Assembly: GCF_009389715.1 (NCBI RefSeq)
Contig: NC_052404.1
Coordinates: forward strand, 10,424,480-10,488,479
Direction: 5' to 3'
From: Phoenix dactylifera
Taxonomy: Eukaryota > Streptophyta > Magnoliopsida > Arecales > Arecaceae
Length of the DNA: 64,000 bases
Shown here: one piece after another, positions 28,061-39,735 of the stretch
Position numbering within the stretch: the stretch's first letter is position 1
Layout: each line of letters begins with the position of its first letter
The notes under the pieces: generated by a model
What the model was told of the DNA's origin: nothing
Database searches by the model: none
What the model saw: only the letters and a program-made list of their open reading frames with translations
Translations under genes and position numbers: made by a program

Positions 28061-30425
28061 AAATCAATGTAAACACCTCTCTCTCACCCCAACACACAAA
28101 CATATAATTAGGAGAAATTTTTCAGAAAGTCCCTATTCATGATTTCTAAAAAAAAAACATTTTGCTTTGCATTTAATTTACTGCTAATCAATGCTAAGCA
28201 TTCACATCATAGTCTACCTTGTCCTACACCAGTGGATGATTTTTAATTTCTTGTGTTTTCATCAACTACCAAGGCTAAATAGTAGACTTCAAAGGTGATT
28301 GTTCTACCATAAACCCGAACTGGTAAGAAAAAATTCTCATTCATCCATCATACCATCACTATGTTATCTAGAAAAAGGAAGGACCTAAGCTAACGTGGAA
28401 CTTGTTATGAAGGATGTGAAAAGCTTGTGATAACATAAGATGCAGCCTTAATTAAGATTAAAAAAATTACCAAGGCCAAAACCTAGACCATGGAGATAAA
28501 ACTTAAAGGTCATATTTATGGTTATGAATTATGTTATTCCATCACATCCGCTCACAACATTGGAGTGTCGCTCAAGTTTAATACCTGAAGTTGATGTTAT
28601 AAGGTGCACTCAAATACAGAAATACTTATTCGGTTGACCCTTGTAAATCGTAACACTTAGTCTCAATATTTAATAAGATAAGCTTTTTTACAATGTTAAC
28701 CCAATCTTTATTCTTCCCTAAATAATTGGCATGATGTCAAATCGTTGTGCTGCACCCCCTATTGCATACTTAACAAAGTAGCCTCTATAGTTTGCATCAT
28801 TTACATGAATTGAATGGTGATAAATATGGATCATCCTAATTTTGGCTCCTTCTAAATTTTCCTCTAAGATATTCCTCAAGCGATTACTTATGTAAATAAA
28901 TATTTCATCTTTCTTAATCTCACCATCTTTCAATACAAACTGTAGAGGAAGTCTACCCCAAAAATTTAACCAATTCTATTTAAAAAATCTATGACCCGAA
29001 AATTTAACCAGTTCCATTTATATCTCCCTTTCAAGTTTAAAGATTCAAGTAGGAAGCTACTCTAGTACCAACTTTGATCTAGAATTTCCTTTCTCCATGC
29101 AAAGACTGAGTTCCTGTTCCTAAAAATCAGAAACTAATATAAACTTCATAGCATGTGTGCATCTCAAAAATATTGTCTAATTATATTAACATGCCTGAAT
29201 ACTGAAAAAATTGGACTGTGGTGTTTGAAGAGAATAGAAAGTTAATTGAGGCTGGAAACTACACATAGAAGGTAAGAGGCAAGAAAACATGGCGGATGAG
29301 ACTCACACTAACAAATACCTCTTGATAAGCATACAACAGATAAGCATGGCAGCAATGAGGATACTTACTAAGGGAAGTTGCACCAATCATGAATAAGTAG
29401 TGGAAAATTGTTTGAGATAGAATAGGCATGTGAGGCCCCGGTATAAATATAATTTGGGTTTTTGTTGAAAAGGTCAGGAATGATGAGAGGAAGACCTAAT
29501 AATAACATGGCAGGATTGACACAAACAATTTAGCCCTTAATAGGAATGGAGTTCACAAAATTAAGCTACACTGTCTAGGACAAGGTTCGATGTTTATGCC
29601 TGTAGCTCAACCAGCAAATTTGTCTAATATAGCATCAAGAATGGAGTAAATATCACAACATATACAAATATACAAATCAGTAATCAAAAAATGTGTCCTC
29701 TGTTCCACTTGTGATAAGGATAAATGATTTCATGGCATCTAAAGTTTTCTCTAAATAGGAAAAAAGAGAAAATCAAGCAATAGCGTGCAAGCATTAAAGG
29801 CTATGAAAATAATACGATTGCAAGAAATCTCTTTGGTGCTTCACCAAGAAATACAAGTTTTTATCAACTAAGAGTTCAATTTCATACATCAGTTTAAATA
29901 TGTTAAACATGATTTATAAGTCACATATTTATACATGAACCAATTTGCAAAAAAACCAGCCATTATGGCTTGAAGAGGTATTGATACAGATGGTTTTTTT
30001 TAGTTGCTTACATTCTGTTTCAGTTTCCTATAAAAAAAAATTAGTGAAGAGAGAATTTTTATTACTTCTATGCATAGGTGTGTTCACCTCCCTTCAGGTC
30101 ATTTATGCCTGGCTCATGTCCATTGGATAACTACCCAGCACTCTTAAGATCATCACAAATTCCTGTCAAAAGAAGGCAGTGCCATGCTTACCTTTGGGCT
30201 TCCTAGACTGCAGACTGCAAAGACTTATGTGAGACAATACCTTTAGGTGCCTAAGGGCATTCCGAGCATTTGGTACAGCCACTGATGCTTCAAAATCTAC
30301 ATAGAGTCAAAGTACCTGGCCACAGTATATTTGACAAAGTTAATATCTGACAATTCAAATATTTGCATTTAACAATTATTTGGATATGTTGGTATAAGTA
30401 AATGCACAAAGAAACATGAAAATAC
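28061..30425. other. AT-rich intergenic DNA with one odd ORF
   Basis: Mostly stop-rich AT sequence, downstream of the dehydratase pseudogene on its 3' side. The only coding-like stretch is the minus-strand frame at 28718-28933, listed separately. I see no RNA gene or clear transposon end here. Confidence 0.45.
28718..28933 (-). other. Unrecognised 71-codon open frame with protein-like composition
   Basis: This minus-strand frame reads as a coherent, mixed-charge polypeptide with segments such as KDGEIKKDEIFIYISNRLRN, GAKIRMIHIYHH and RGYFVKYAIGG. That is very different from the AT-rich, Lys/Phe/Ile-biased chance frames around it. The same frame remains protein-like just upstream of the first Met. 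I cannot name the family. A fragment of an organellar-plasmid or viral-type replication protein is a guess only. There is no partner gene nearby and no promoter I can point to. Confidence 0.25.
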
Positions 30426-30429
30426 AGGA

Positions 30430-33400
30430 TAGTTCTGGTAATAACTTCAGATGCCCATTGGTGCCATCTTCAGTCACGTGTAAGGGCTTTCGAGGACGGC
30501 TTTCAATCTGAGAAGACAAGAATAAGTATTTTACATCATAAAGCATGTCCACATGCTTAATACTGCACTTATGACAAAACCATATGCAGTGGTACAAGAT
30601 GTTAAAACATGCCTTAGTAAGATTGATGTCTCTCATGGTAAAAACAGCAACGGCCCTAAAAAGCACATCAGGTCCGTCTTCTATAGAGAAAACTATGCTC
30701 GTCTGAGAATGACAGAATAATGGTGTCATCAGTCAGATGAAGTAAAAAAGATATGGACAAGAAATATAGTAATTGAAACATAAGTTCAATTTGCGCTTCC
30801 ATACAAAGGAAGCTTAATGATGTTATCTTTAAAAAATAACTGGATACTTCTACTGCTAACCATACCTTAAATGGCTTATCGATACCCGGAATAATTGGTT
30901 CTCGTCCCAGTGTATAAACTGATTGACATTATCAGCGTCATCTATAAACAAGAAATATTTTAGTGAAGTAAACACAAGTATCCATGAGCATCCAATCAAT
31001 GAGAATACAGCAAACACCTGGATATCTTGGGCCAGGAGCGGCCCAATGTATTTGGGGACCTAAGGCCGTTTTGTCTTTGAGGCCTTCCCTACAGTGGGCC
31101 GGCCTAAGGCGAATTCACAGGGGGCCTTTTTTTTCCATTTTGTCTTTCAGGCATTTCCTGCGGTGGACCTTCTTTGGGCCGGGGCCTTAGGCGACCGCCT
31201 CAGTTGCCTAAGGGTTGGGCCGGCCCTGTCTTGGGCAAGAATATCCAAACCATAGATTTCAGCAGCCAATGGACTGGCAAGTGGCAACTGCCCCTGCAAC
31301 TTGGAGTTTGTGGACAGCAACAAACCAGATAGAGAACACGTTTAATAAAATTTTAAAATGAAGGAAAACAACAGTAGAAAAAGAAGAAATCTTGGATCAG
31401 CTGGAAATTTTAGTCTCAAATTTCCTTATCATCCTTGAATTTTACTTCGATCCACATGACATCTCAAAAATGTTACTTGAATTCTAATATTTTGCTCATT
31501 AAATTTAGGAATTGATTACGGAGAAAGAACAAAATTGGACCATAAAACTAGCTATGGCATCTCACTTTTGCAGCTCCTGCAGTATCATCAACAGCTTCTC
31601 TAACAACTCCCAATTTTGTCAGCTGCTCACACTGTGAAAGGGCCTGAGGTTCAACTGAGTTAGCACTGAGTCACATGATATTTTAATGCTTTTTCAGCTA
31701 AAAGAAAAACAAATATATTGAAAACAAAGGCAATGTGTACTTGAGAATGGCTGACAACTCTTTTTAAATCTTCATATTTTACACCACTGTTGACTAGGAA
31801 GCAATGCCAAACTGCATATTTTACTTCCCCGACAATATGCAATTTATGACGAAGTAAGATGCTGCCACCCAATGAATTTTCAATGGGTAGAACTGCCCAA
31901 TCAACAAGCCACCATTCAACTGCCTGCAAGAAGACAAAAATAATTTTAGCCTAAGCATAATATGGAAACCTTGCAAATTGACCTTTTAAACTTCTTAGCA
32001 AATGATAAGTCATTGCTGGATATCATGGCTTAGGAGTTCCATCATCAATGCCATCCATTGGAAGCCATGTCAAAAGAGTGGCCAAGATGATACAGGGATG
32101 TAAGATATAAAGTCGTGTGTTTCATCAAGCGAACCAGTAAAAGAATCAGAAGGGCTAAACAACATGGATTGAAGTCGGGTAAACATATGAAAGAACTTGC
32201 CGCAACAATGTTGTGGTACTTAAAAAGCATAACTTGTAAAGAAGGGTTCACAAAACTAGGCCTTGATATTTAAGAAGAGCCATAGCAACATTTTATGGTT
32301 ATAGCTTCCCTTACCTGTGCACAAACGGAATGTTTTGTGCACCTTTATGGTAGCAAACTGGTCTTTAGTAGTCATTGTCAAACAAGAAAGAGAATTCCTG
32401 CAGCTTAAAGTCTCTATCCATGTTATAGACCAAACTATGAGTACATCTCTCCATCCACAAGTTCTCAAGAAATCATACGTTCGGCTAGAGGGAATGACCC
32501 CCCAACGGACAAGCGCCTTTAACTTATATTGAAATAAAAGAAGGAGGTCCGAGCAATGGGCATTCTCAAAGGCAGAAAAGACATGCTTTTGCTCTCATGC
32601 AGTTTTTCTTTTGAATGCTCAACATATATAGAGGATGTCACATAGAAAAGGTCGGTTTCTCCAGTGCAAAAACCTCTTCAAAGTGCTTGATTTCTCCACA
32701 TAGTAGAAAAGGTGGCCAATATATTACTAACATAATTTTCCTTTCAATCCAGACAATATCAGCCATAACTTGGTTCCCATAATGCCTAATGAATCAGATC
32801 ACATAGATATTTCAACATTGACAAAATGAAAACAATTTAACATAAATAGGATCTAGAAAAAGAAACAGAAATATCAAAAACTCACATCAAAAGCAGTTTC
32901 GAATAGTTCGCATCGAACCGCCTTCTTGTATGCCATTTTTTTTTTTTTTTTGTTAAAAGATAGGAGGAGGGAGGGGGAGGACACCTTACCCGCAAAGCAG
33001 CTCCCACTGGGCTCCCCTTCCATCAGAGAATATTCGATGCAGGCCGCAAGTTTCTGCATACACTCCCCGATCCGTGGGTTCTTCACCCACATGTGAGTAC
33101 GTCACTCCAGCGCCACCTTGGTACCAGTGGACCAGTAGCGCTTCCCTTCAAAGCATCCTGGGGCATCCGGTCCCCAAATTTAATCGACGCGCATTTCGAA
33201 TCTGGACCACCCCGGTGGAAACAAAGCCCCGTATGCACCCGGAAGACCCTAAAATCCCAAAATCCATTGTCCAATCCACACCAATGCACAAGCACCATAA
33301 TACAGCAAGCGAAAATAAATTTCGAGAAATCAATACCGACTCATACAAAGAAGAGCAAGAATACAAGATAAAGAACAATTGAAACCAGAGTATGTGCAAG

Positions 33401-33837
33401 AACTCCGAACCTGGTACGCGACCCGCAGACGAGACACGTTAACCGAACCAGAGACGTCGGACACAGAGAGAGGCTCTGTAACAAACGCCAGTTGAGAAAT
33501 TTTGACGTCAAAAGAGGTGAAAGCAGAAAACAAAAGGCAAAGGACCACAGCCGAGACTGCCGGAAAATGAGAAGTTTGCCTTGCTGGGTAGCGACGGAGG
33601 GTCCTTGAAAGCGATTTCGGGCTGGAGATCTTCGAAGACGGCATTCAACTCGAGAGCTCCGATGCCGTTGTTGCCACCGTTGCGGGAGTCTCCTTCTTGG
33701 ACGGAGGCTATCTCGAAGGCCCTCCGCCGCTACCTAATGGCGACCATGGAAGGGGTTTTTGTGGGTTTTCTCCTGCCCTCGCCGCCGGTGGAGCTCCGTT
33801 GGAACCATCGAGTGCGAGCGACTGCCGTGGAAGCCAT
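30430..33837 (-). pseudogene. Arogenate/prephenate dehydratase (ADT) pseudogene, introns kept
   Basis: Intact ADTs are plastid enzymes that convert arogenate (or prephenate) in the last step to phenylalanine. Blocks in order on the minus strand: N-terminal region 33411-33837 ending LRVAYQ; about 32886-33060 (CELFETAFD); 31741-31923 ([15 protein letters not shown]); 31566-31643 (LTKLGVVREAVDDTAGAAK); about 31018-31329 (AAEIYGLDILAQ); 30866-30941 (GREPIIPG); 30613-30702, start of the ACT domain; 30430-30507 (IESRP motif). Damage: the first frame stops near 33730; about 50 bp of pyrimidine and poly-A interrupt the second block; roughly six residues are missing after GGSI; frameshifts lie in the fifth and sixth blocks; a MITE sits in the fifth; most of the ACT domain is gone. 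Introns remain, so it is a decayed duplicate gene, not a processed copy. The 30613 intron starts with GC rather than GT. Confidence 0.9.
31033..31228. mobile_element. hAT-type MITE, 196 bp, with perfect 8-bp target duplication
   Basis: Flanked on both sides by TCTTGGGC (31025-31032 and 31229-31236), the 8-bp duplication expected of hAT transposition. Ends are inverted repeats: CAGGAGCGGCCCAA at the left and the reverse complement CAGGGCCGGCCCAA at the right, with further matching CCTAAGGC inside. There is no coding capacity. It sits inside a coding exon of the dehydratase pseudogene, between the codons for LAQ and DIQ on the minus strand. The clean duplication suggests a fairly young insertion. 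Confidence 0.9.
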
Positions 33838-34674
33838 CGTTTTCTGCGAACGAAAGAAGAGAAGCCGAGGGCCTAATCCCTCGTTCTCTCTCCGGTGTTT
33901 CGTTGAAATAAAGAAGTAATGACCAGGGAGAGGCGGAGGACTGAGCTCTCGTCTCCGGGCAAGAAGAAGCGAGAGACGGATTTCCGTTACGGGCCCCGAT
34001 TGGATACGACGGTTCAAGCGCGAAAGGCCGATCCAATAGGCGGTCGCCGACACCGAAACGCTTGGGCTATGTAACGGAGGTACCGGAAATAAAACACGTG
34101 GTTCGTAGCGCGGGCTATGTAACTGCCTATTTGATGCATCCGTTACATTGCCAGGCTAGACAAGGATAGCAATCGTCGATCGAGTGAAAAATTTATCAAT
34201 TCAAATTTAATCTATTTATTAAATTAATCAATTTTTTAAATTTAAACCTATTTTTTTATTAAATAGGTAATTTGATCCGACCGTATAACTCATTTATTAA
34301 AAAATTTAAACATATTATAGGCGGATTAGGCAGTTTTTCATGAATTAAATGAATTTAAAAAAATTTGATTCAATTATTACGCAAGTCAAAATAAACCAAA
34401 CATTTAAAGTTGAATCTAACCTAGATTTAGACGGATTAATCTATTTACGATCCAAATCTATTTATATTAAATTTAAACCTACTTAAAGTAAATAGCTTGC
34501 AAATCAGATTAACCGATCAAGCTATAAATTGCCGCTGTTAAGCACTACCCATCCAACTAACAAATTTGTGCTTCCGAGATGGGTTACTAACAAATTCTTG
34601 TTTTAGGGAGGGTTTCCGGCCTGACCAGTTAGATTGATATAGTCTTGTCAATTTGGATGTAAGAATTTATGGAC

Positions 34675-34730
<56 letters not shown>

Positions 34731-34991
34731 AATTTATGAATACGATTATATTTAACAGCTGTTTGAATATTAGATGTTATCGGTCTAATGAGGTCTCTCG
34801 ACCTTTGGCAGAAACAGGGAGGAAGCAGGGCAACCAATCTTACTTTTCAGGGATAAATTAATAATTTACTTTTGAGATAATGTATTTTATCCTTGAAATT
34901 TAGGTATCAGTCACCCCAACAGTCCTCTGATTTTTTTCCATCTCTTTCAAAGATTTCGTTTTCACTGCAACTTCAAATAATTAGGCCCCAT

Positions 34992-35137
34992 CGGAAGACC
35001 TTATTGGCCAATAAGATCTTCTCATGCCGGAACAGGCCTTAGTTTTATTCATTATTGAGAAATTCGGAAGACCTTATTGGCCAATAAGATCTTCTTATGC
35101 CGGAACAGGCCTTGGTTTTATTCATTATTGAGAAATT
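34992..35137. repeat. Tandem duplication, two 73-bp units
   Basis: Units 34992-35064 and 35065-35137 differ at only a few positions. Each contains the perfect 16-base palindrome CTTATTGGCCAATAAG. The near identity indicates a recent duplication. Confidence 0.9.
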
Positions 35138-35264
35138 TGGAGGTATAAACGTGAAAAACTGGTATTCTACCACCTATTACTCTTGCGACTAGCTTTATAA
35201 AAAAATATAAAATATATAAATAAATATATTTTATCTTATCAGCTTAGGTTTTTAAAAAGCTTCC

Positions 35265-35322
35265 AGGACAAGCGTAACAGAAGTTCTGAATCTAGGACAA
35301 GCGTAACAGAAGTTCTGAATTT
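35265..35322. repeat. Tandem duplication, two 29-bp units
   Basis: AGGACAAGCGTAACAGAAGT and the bases after it are repeated with a period of 29 (35265-35293 and 35294-35322). It lies only about 130 bp from the 73-bp tandem pair, so this spot seems prone to short duplications. Confidence 0.85.
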
Positions 35323-35883
35323 GAACCCTCTCCGCACTTTTTACTTTTATTATTAAAATTTTCATACGTTGAACTCACCTATTAAAAAAACATTCGACCC
35401 ACATATAAAAAAATATAAAATATATAAATAAATTTATCTCGCTTTTAGTGATTTCAACAGGCTTGAACTCCAAAACGTGCTTGGGCTCGAATAGCGAACG
35501 TTTGATGTTTGCTGTAAACAAATCCAAGATCAGAGCTCAAGCAAATCTAAAGCTTGGTCTACCTCAGCCAAAGATAATTCCGTGCAAATGATTGGACACT
35601 TAAACTTGCCAACCCCACAATTCCTTTCACATATTAAAATCATTAAACCATGAAATACCACCGAGTATCATTAAGACTGATTAAGATGCTCGTGGTAGAG
35701 AGGACAATGCATGGTGATGCAGCAAAAAGTTGGCAATACCACCAAACACAAACATTAACAAAAGATAGGCAACCACAACCGGAATCTTATTGTAAAGATG
35801 CTTCTCACAATGATCTACTTCTACTTGCAAGATAGCATCTCAAACCAGCACAAAACAACCTGCTACATCCACCGATCCATCTC

Positions 35884-38800
35884 TTAAGCCTCAACATATC
35901 TGGAAAGGGCAAATAAAACAATGTTAAACAAAACAATAAAGCTCCTTCCTGAAGCATCCCAAGACCATATATGATTGCTGCTGCTTTTGTGTGTGTGTGG
36001 GAGGGGTTGCCCTCAAATATAATAATAGCTTTGGAGATGCTACAACACATACCCCAGCTCCGAAAGCTTAAGATGGGCTTCAGCATAGTCAACAAAGAAA
36101 GCATCCTCATCCTGAGAGCATGATAGCCACGCCAACAATAAGAATTCAACAATGATTCCCCGACCGAAAATAGCTACACAGTACATAGAGAATATGTAAA
36201 AGCTAAGAGCACATACAGCAGCATATTTTTCCACAAGAGGGCGGAAAACAGGATCAGTTAGAAGGGCCTTGTCGGATGGCAGCTGGAGAAGGCCTTCTTT
36301 ATCTCCACTCAGGAGTTCCCTGTGACAGCAAACATACAAGAATCATTCCCTCCATGCTGAAGCAAATAGATTGCCAAACTATTGACAGATAGAATAGAGA
36401 TATCCTTTTCAACAATTAAAAGACCAACCACACAAACTTAATTATGCAAACAATGGTTTTCATCAAATGTACTCTGGGATTATTTACAAAATGAACTAAA
36501 TTTACTTTTTTGGGGGTAAGATGAATTGATCTTACTTGAAGTATGAGTTATCAAATATAAGAGGATTTGAAGTCCAGGCTCCCTCAAAACCAGATCGCTC
36601 CTTGTGGCATCTTCCCTAAAAATTCCAACAGCAATTCCAACATGGCAACATTGTTTTATAAGAATAAAAAAAAAAAGAAAAAAAGCAACAGCTGATTTTT
36701 TTTTTCCCCCATAATACAAGCAATAATTTACCAGTGTGTGACCACCAGACAACGCAACTATATCCTGATCACTCAGACCCATGTGACCAAATACATCCCT
36801 AAGATGATCAGAACCTGAAAGATACAAAAAAAATACCAAAACAGTTACGACCCTTTTTGTGGCAACAGCGACAAAAATCTAGTTGACATCGGGATCAGTG
36901 GCTGTCATCTGTGACAAGAACAGCACATGGAACTCCCAAAGTTAAAAGGCAGTGATAGCAAACTCTTCTGACAACTATAATGGGAATCGCTTAATACACT
37001 TTCAAAGAAGGTGTGATTGGAATTCTACATTTGCTAAATCATATGAATATTGTATATATAATACAAATTCACGTATAATAAACAGATAATTTTCCAAAAT
37101 ACCAAGACGGCCATCTCAAACTCCATCCCCTCTTACACCCTGATATATAGGCTCTACATAAGTGCGTAACAACATGCAGCATGAGGACCTTCCTATGCTA
37201 AGATGAGGGGTTTAGTTTTGTCCAACTTGGTCTGTTAAGCATGCTAGTAGGAGTACAACATTGATATGGCCGTTAAGCTAAATGTACAAAATCGGTATTA
37301 GAAGCAATTGTTGGCTAGAAGTTACGAAGACAAATAAACCAATGAATTCATAAATATTATTTAATATACATTGAAAAAAGAAAGCATACCCTTGGTGGCA
37401 TCAGGCAGGCGGCCTTCCTCAGGTGGTTCAGACTTGTCCTGAAACAAACAGGTGCCAATTATCAATACAACCGACCTACATCCAATCAAATAAAGAAAAA
37501 CCCAGAAACATATACTAACGATCTTAACTAATCCGGTCATTTGGGAGGCTAGTCTTATTAATATTTTTTAGGGCTTGGCAGCAGTGATCGCAATAACATT
37601 ATAAGACCACTTGTTACATCAAAGAGTAGACTATTTAAATCCAACTCTTTGAAGATGACGGGTATAATAATTTAACATCAAGTTTATAATGCACGAAAGC
37701 CTACCGAGCAGACATGGAAGAGCCCAACAGACAGGACATTTAAGATTTAATATTTAAATCTTTAAGATTTAAGATTTAAATAATACATAAAACATGTAAT
37801 CCAAAATTTGTCTTTTTTTCCTAAAGTTATAATTTGAGTAGATCATTAGATCATAACCGGCAGCCTAATGCACGAGGCTACTGTCATCCTGGGGTGGGTG
37901 TACATAGCCTTACCCTCATATGTGAAAAAGCTGTTTCGTTGTTTCGTAGGCCTTCAAATCACCTTGGATCGTTAGATCATATATGCAAGAAGAAAAGATA
38001 CCAATGGTCTTTCACTCCTCAAATTGTAAGTTAAGAATGGCATTCTATAAAACTATTAGTGAATAATGAATTGCTCTGATATGTAGCAATAACTTATATG
38101 CAAGCAAATACATTAACTATACTGTCAACTTCGTACTGTTATGATTTGCAAGAAAATCAATTTGATGCTAATTTTTCAAAATATAGTTGAAAACATAGTA
38201 TGTCGGTAGTTATCAAAAGAACTTGTTTTTCTTGTTTATACCCATAACGCCACCATTTCTACATAGGTCGTGCAAGACTGCAAGTCCACCTAACCTTTGT
38301 TCCAACCATAATGGACCACTCTGTCTACAAACCTTCCACAATTATGTTTGTTCTATTTGTCATACCGTCAAATTCAAGAACATAATTAGAAACTTTAGAA
38401 GACCCAACATGTTTATTTGACATTTATTTTCAACTACCCACTTATAAATAATAAATGCAATCGATTTGAAATTTGCGATGATGAAGGAACTTGCCTCCAC
38501 TGCCAAAAAACAAACAAAAAATTGTTTTCAGAATAAACCGGAGAACTATTCACATAATTATCTGTAAATCTCAGAATTTATTGGCATCATCTATCAGCTT
38601 CTTATCTCAGGGCATTTCCCAAAAAAAAAAAAAAATCAATTTCAAAAAAAGAAAAAGAAAATTACATCCACTTCTGTAACACCCAACTACAAATATCCAC
38701 TCATTAGAACTTCGGAATATTGTCAAATGTTACTCATTTTTTTGTTTTCAAATATTCATATAGAATCCACAAAAACACAGCAATATATTTACTGTTCACA

Positions 38801-39608
38801 AATAAAACCAGTATTTTCTTAAAATTACTTAGTCAAACGTATATTTCAACTATTTTTTCTATGAATAATCTATTTGGGCGAAAAAGGAAAAATCCAGCAG
38901 CGGCATCACCTTACTCTCTTTAATTACCTTCCCATCTCAGTCTTGTCTAATCTAAGTGCTGCTGCCAAACCTAGATCCAACCATCTCAAACACTTTAATA
39001 CTTATATACATGAGAGAGAGAGAGAGAGAGGTATACCTCCCTTCCGGGATGGAAGGGGATCTCCGGCCCTCCCGTGACCTCCACAGCTACGACCCCAGCA
39101 AGCTGCAATATTTTAAGGACAAGAAAAGCATATAAATAAAAGAAATCAAGAAACATAGGCGCAACTAAATATAGCATTTTTTTCGAAACAGATCCAAGAA
39201 AACGGACCTGGTAGAAGTCGCCGTAGGAGAGGATAGGGAACTGCTCCTTGATCGGCTCCAGCAGCCTGACGGCGATCTCCAGACCGCTATTTGCTCCGTG
39301 AGCCAACTCCGCCGGGAACCTCATCGTCCCAAACGGCCCTCCCGTCTTCGTCTTGACGTCGTAAGTCCCCGCCGAGTGCCATCTATTTTTTCGTAAAAAA
39401 AAAGAGCCACTTCTTAATTCATTATTCCATGAAAAGATACAAAGAAATACGAAAAAAAAAAGAGAGCGATGGAGATCGATGGATCATACGCGATGCGAAC
39501 CATCAAGGGGGCGCAGTTCTTCTCGGCGATGAAGCCGCGGAGCTTCCTCTTGCACTTCTCGACGGCCTTCTGGTACTCCTCGCTCACTTTCGGGTATGCC
39601 TTCCCCAT
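35884..39608 (-). CDS. APX: Cytosolic L-ascorbate peroxidase, 249 aa, nine exons
   Basis: Haem peroxidase that uses ascorbate to reduce hydrogen peroxide in the cytosol (ascorbate-glutathione cycle). Minus-strand exons: 39490-39608, 39208-39382, 39037-39102, 37390-37438, 36732-36814, 36536-36615, 36217-36319, 36053-36111, 35884-35899; every junction is GT-AG and in phase. The protein runs from [20 protein letters not shown] to LSELGYVEA. The distal active site lies in [16 protein letters not shown] (Arg38, Trp41, His42), the proximal haem ligand in [20 protein letters not shown] (His163), and the proximal Trp in [37 protein letters not shown] is the usual C-terminal part. Length and exon count match plant cytosolic APX1/2. 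There is no transit peptide or C-terminal membrane anchor, which excludes the plastid and peroxisome forms. The gene looks fully intact. Confidence 0.96.
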
Positions 39609-39697
39609 CGCGTTGCCGGGCTTCTTGAATCGCCGCGCGTTGCACGAAAAAGAGAGGACGGAGAGGCTGCCACACGCTGAGGAACGAGGAGGACACC

Positions 39698-39735
39698 TTA
39701 TATAGGCGTCGTTCCTCAGAGACGGAACATTCTAG
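39698..39735 (-). promoter_or_regulatory. APX core promoter: TATA box and heat-shock-element-like site
   Basis: On the minus strand a TATATAA box lies at 39698-39704, about 90 bases before the APX start codon. Some 20-30 bases further upstream (39724-39735) the sequence GGAACATTCTAG contains a GAAnnTTC core. A TTCC/GGAA arrangement extends it toward the TATA box. This matches the nGAAnnTTCn pattern of heat shock elements, which are known to control APX1 in Arabidopsis. Function here is inferred. Confidence 0.6.

Larger units (their letters stand above)
33838..35883. other. Intergenic region with microsatellite, tandem repeats and a decayed MITE
   Basis: It starts with the former promoter of the dehydratase pseudogene. 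At 34160-34545 the ends AGGATAGCAATCGTCGATCG and AAATTGCCGCTGTTAAG resemble the AAGGGTGGCAAT/ATTGCCACCCTT ends of a common plant hAT MITE, now degraded. A pure (TA)n runs from about 34681 to 34722. Two tandem duplications follow (34992-35137 and 35265-35322, listed separately). No gene is seen. Confidence 0.5.
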
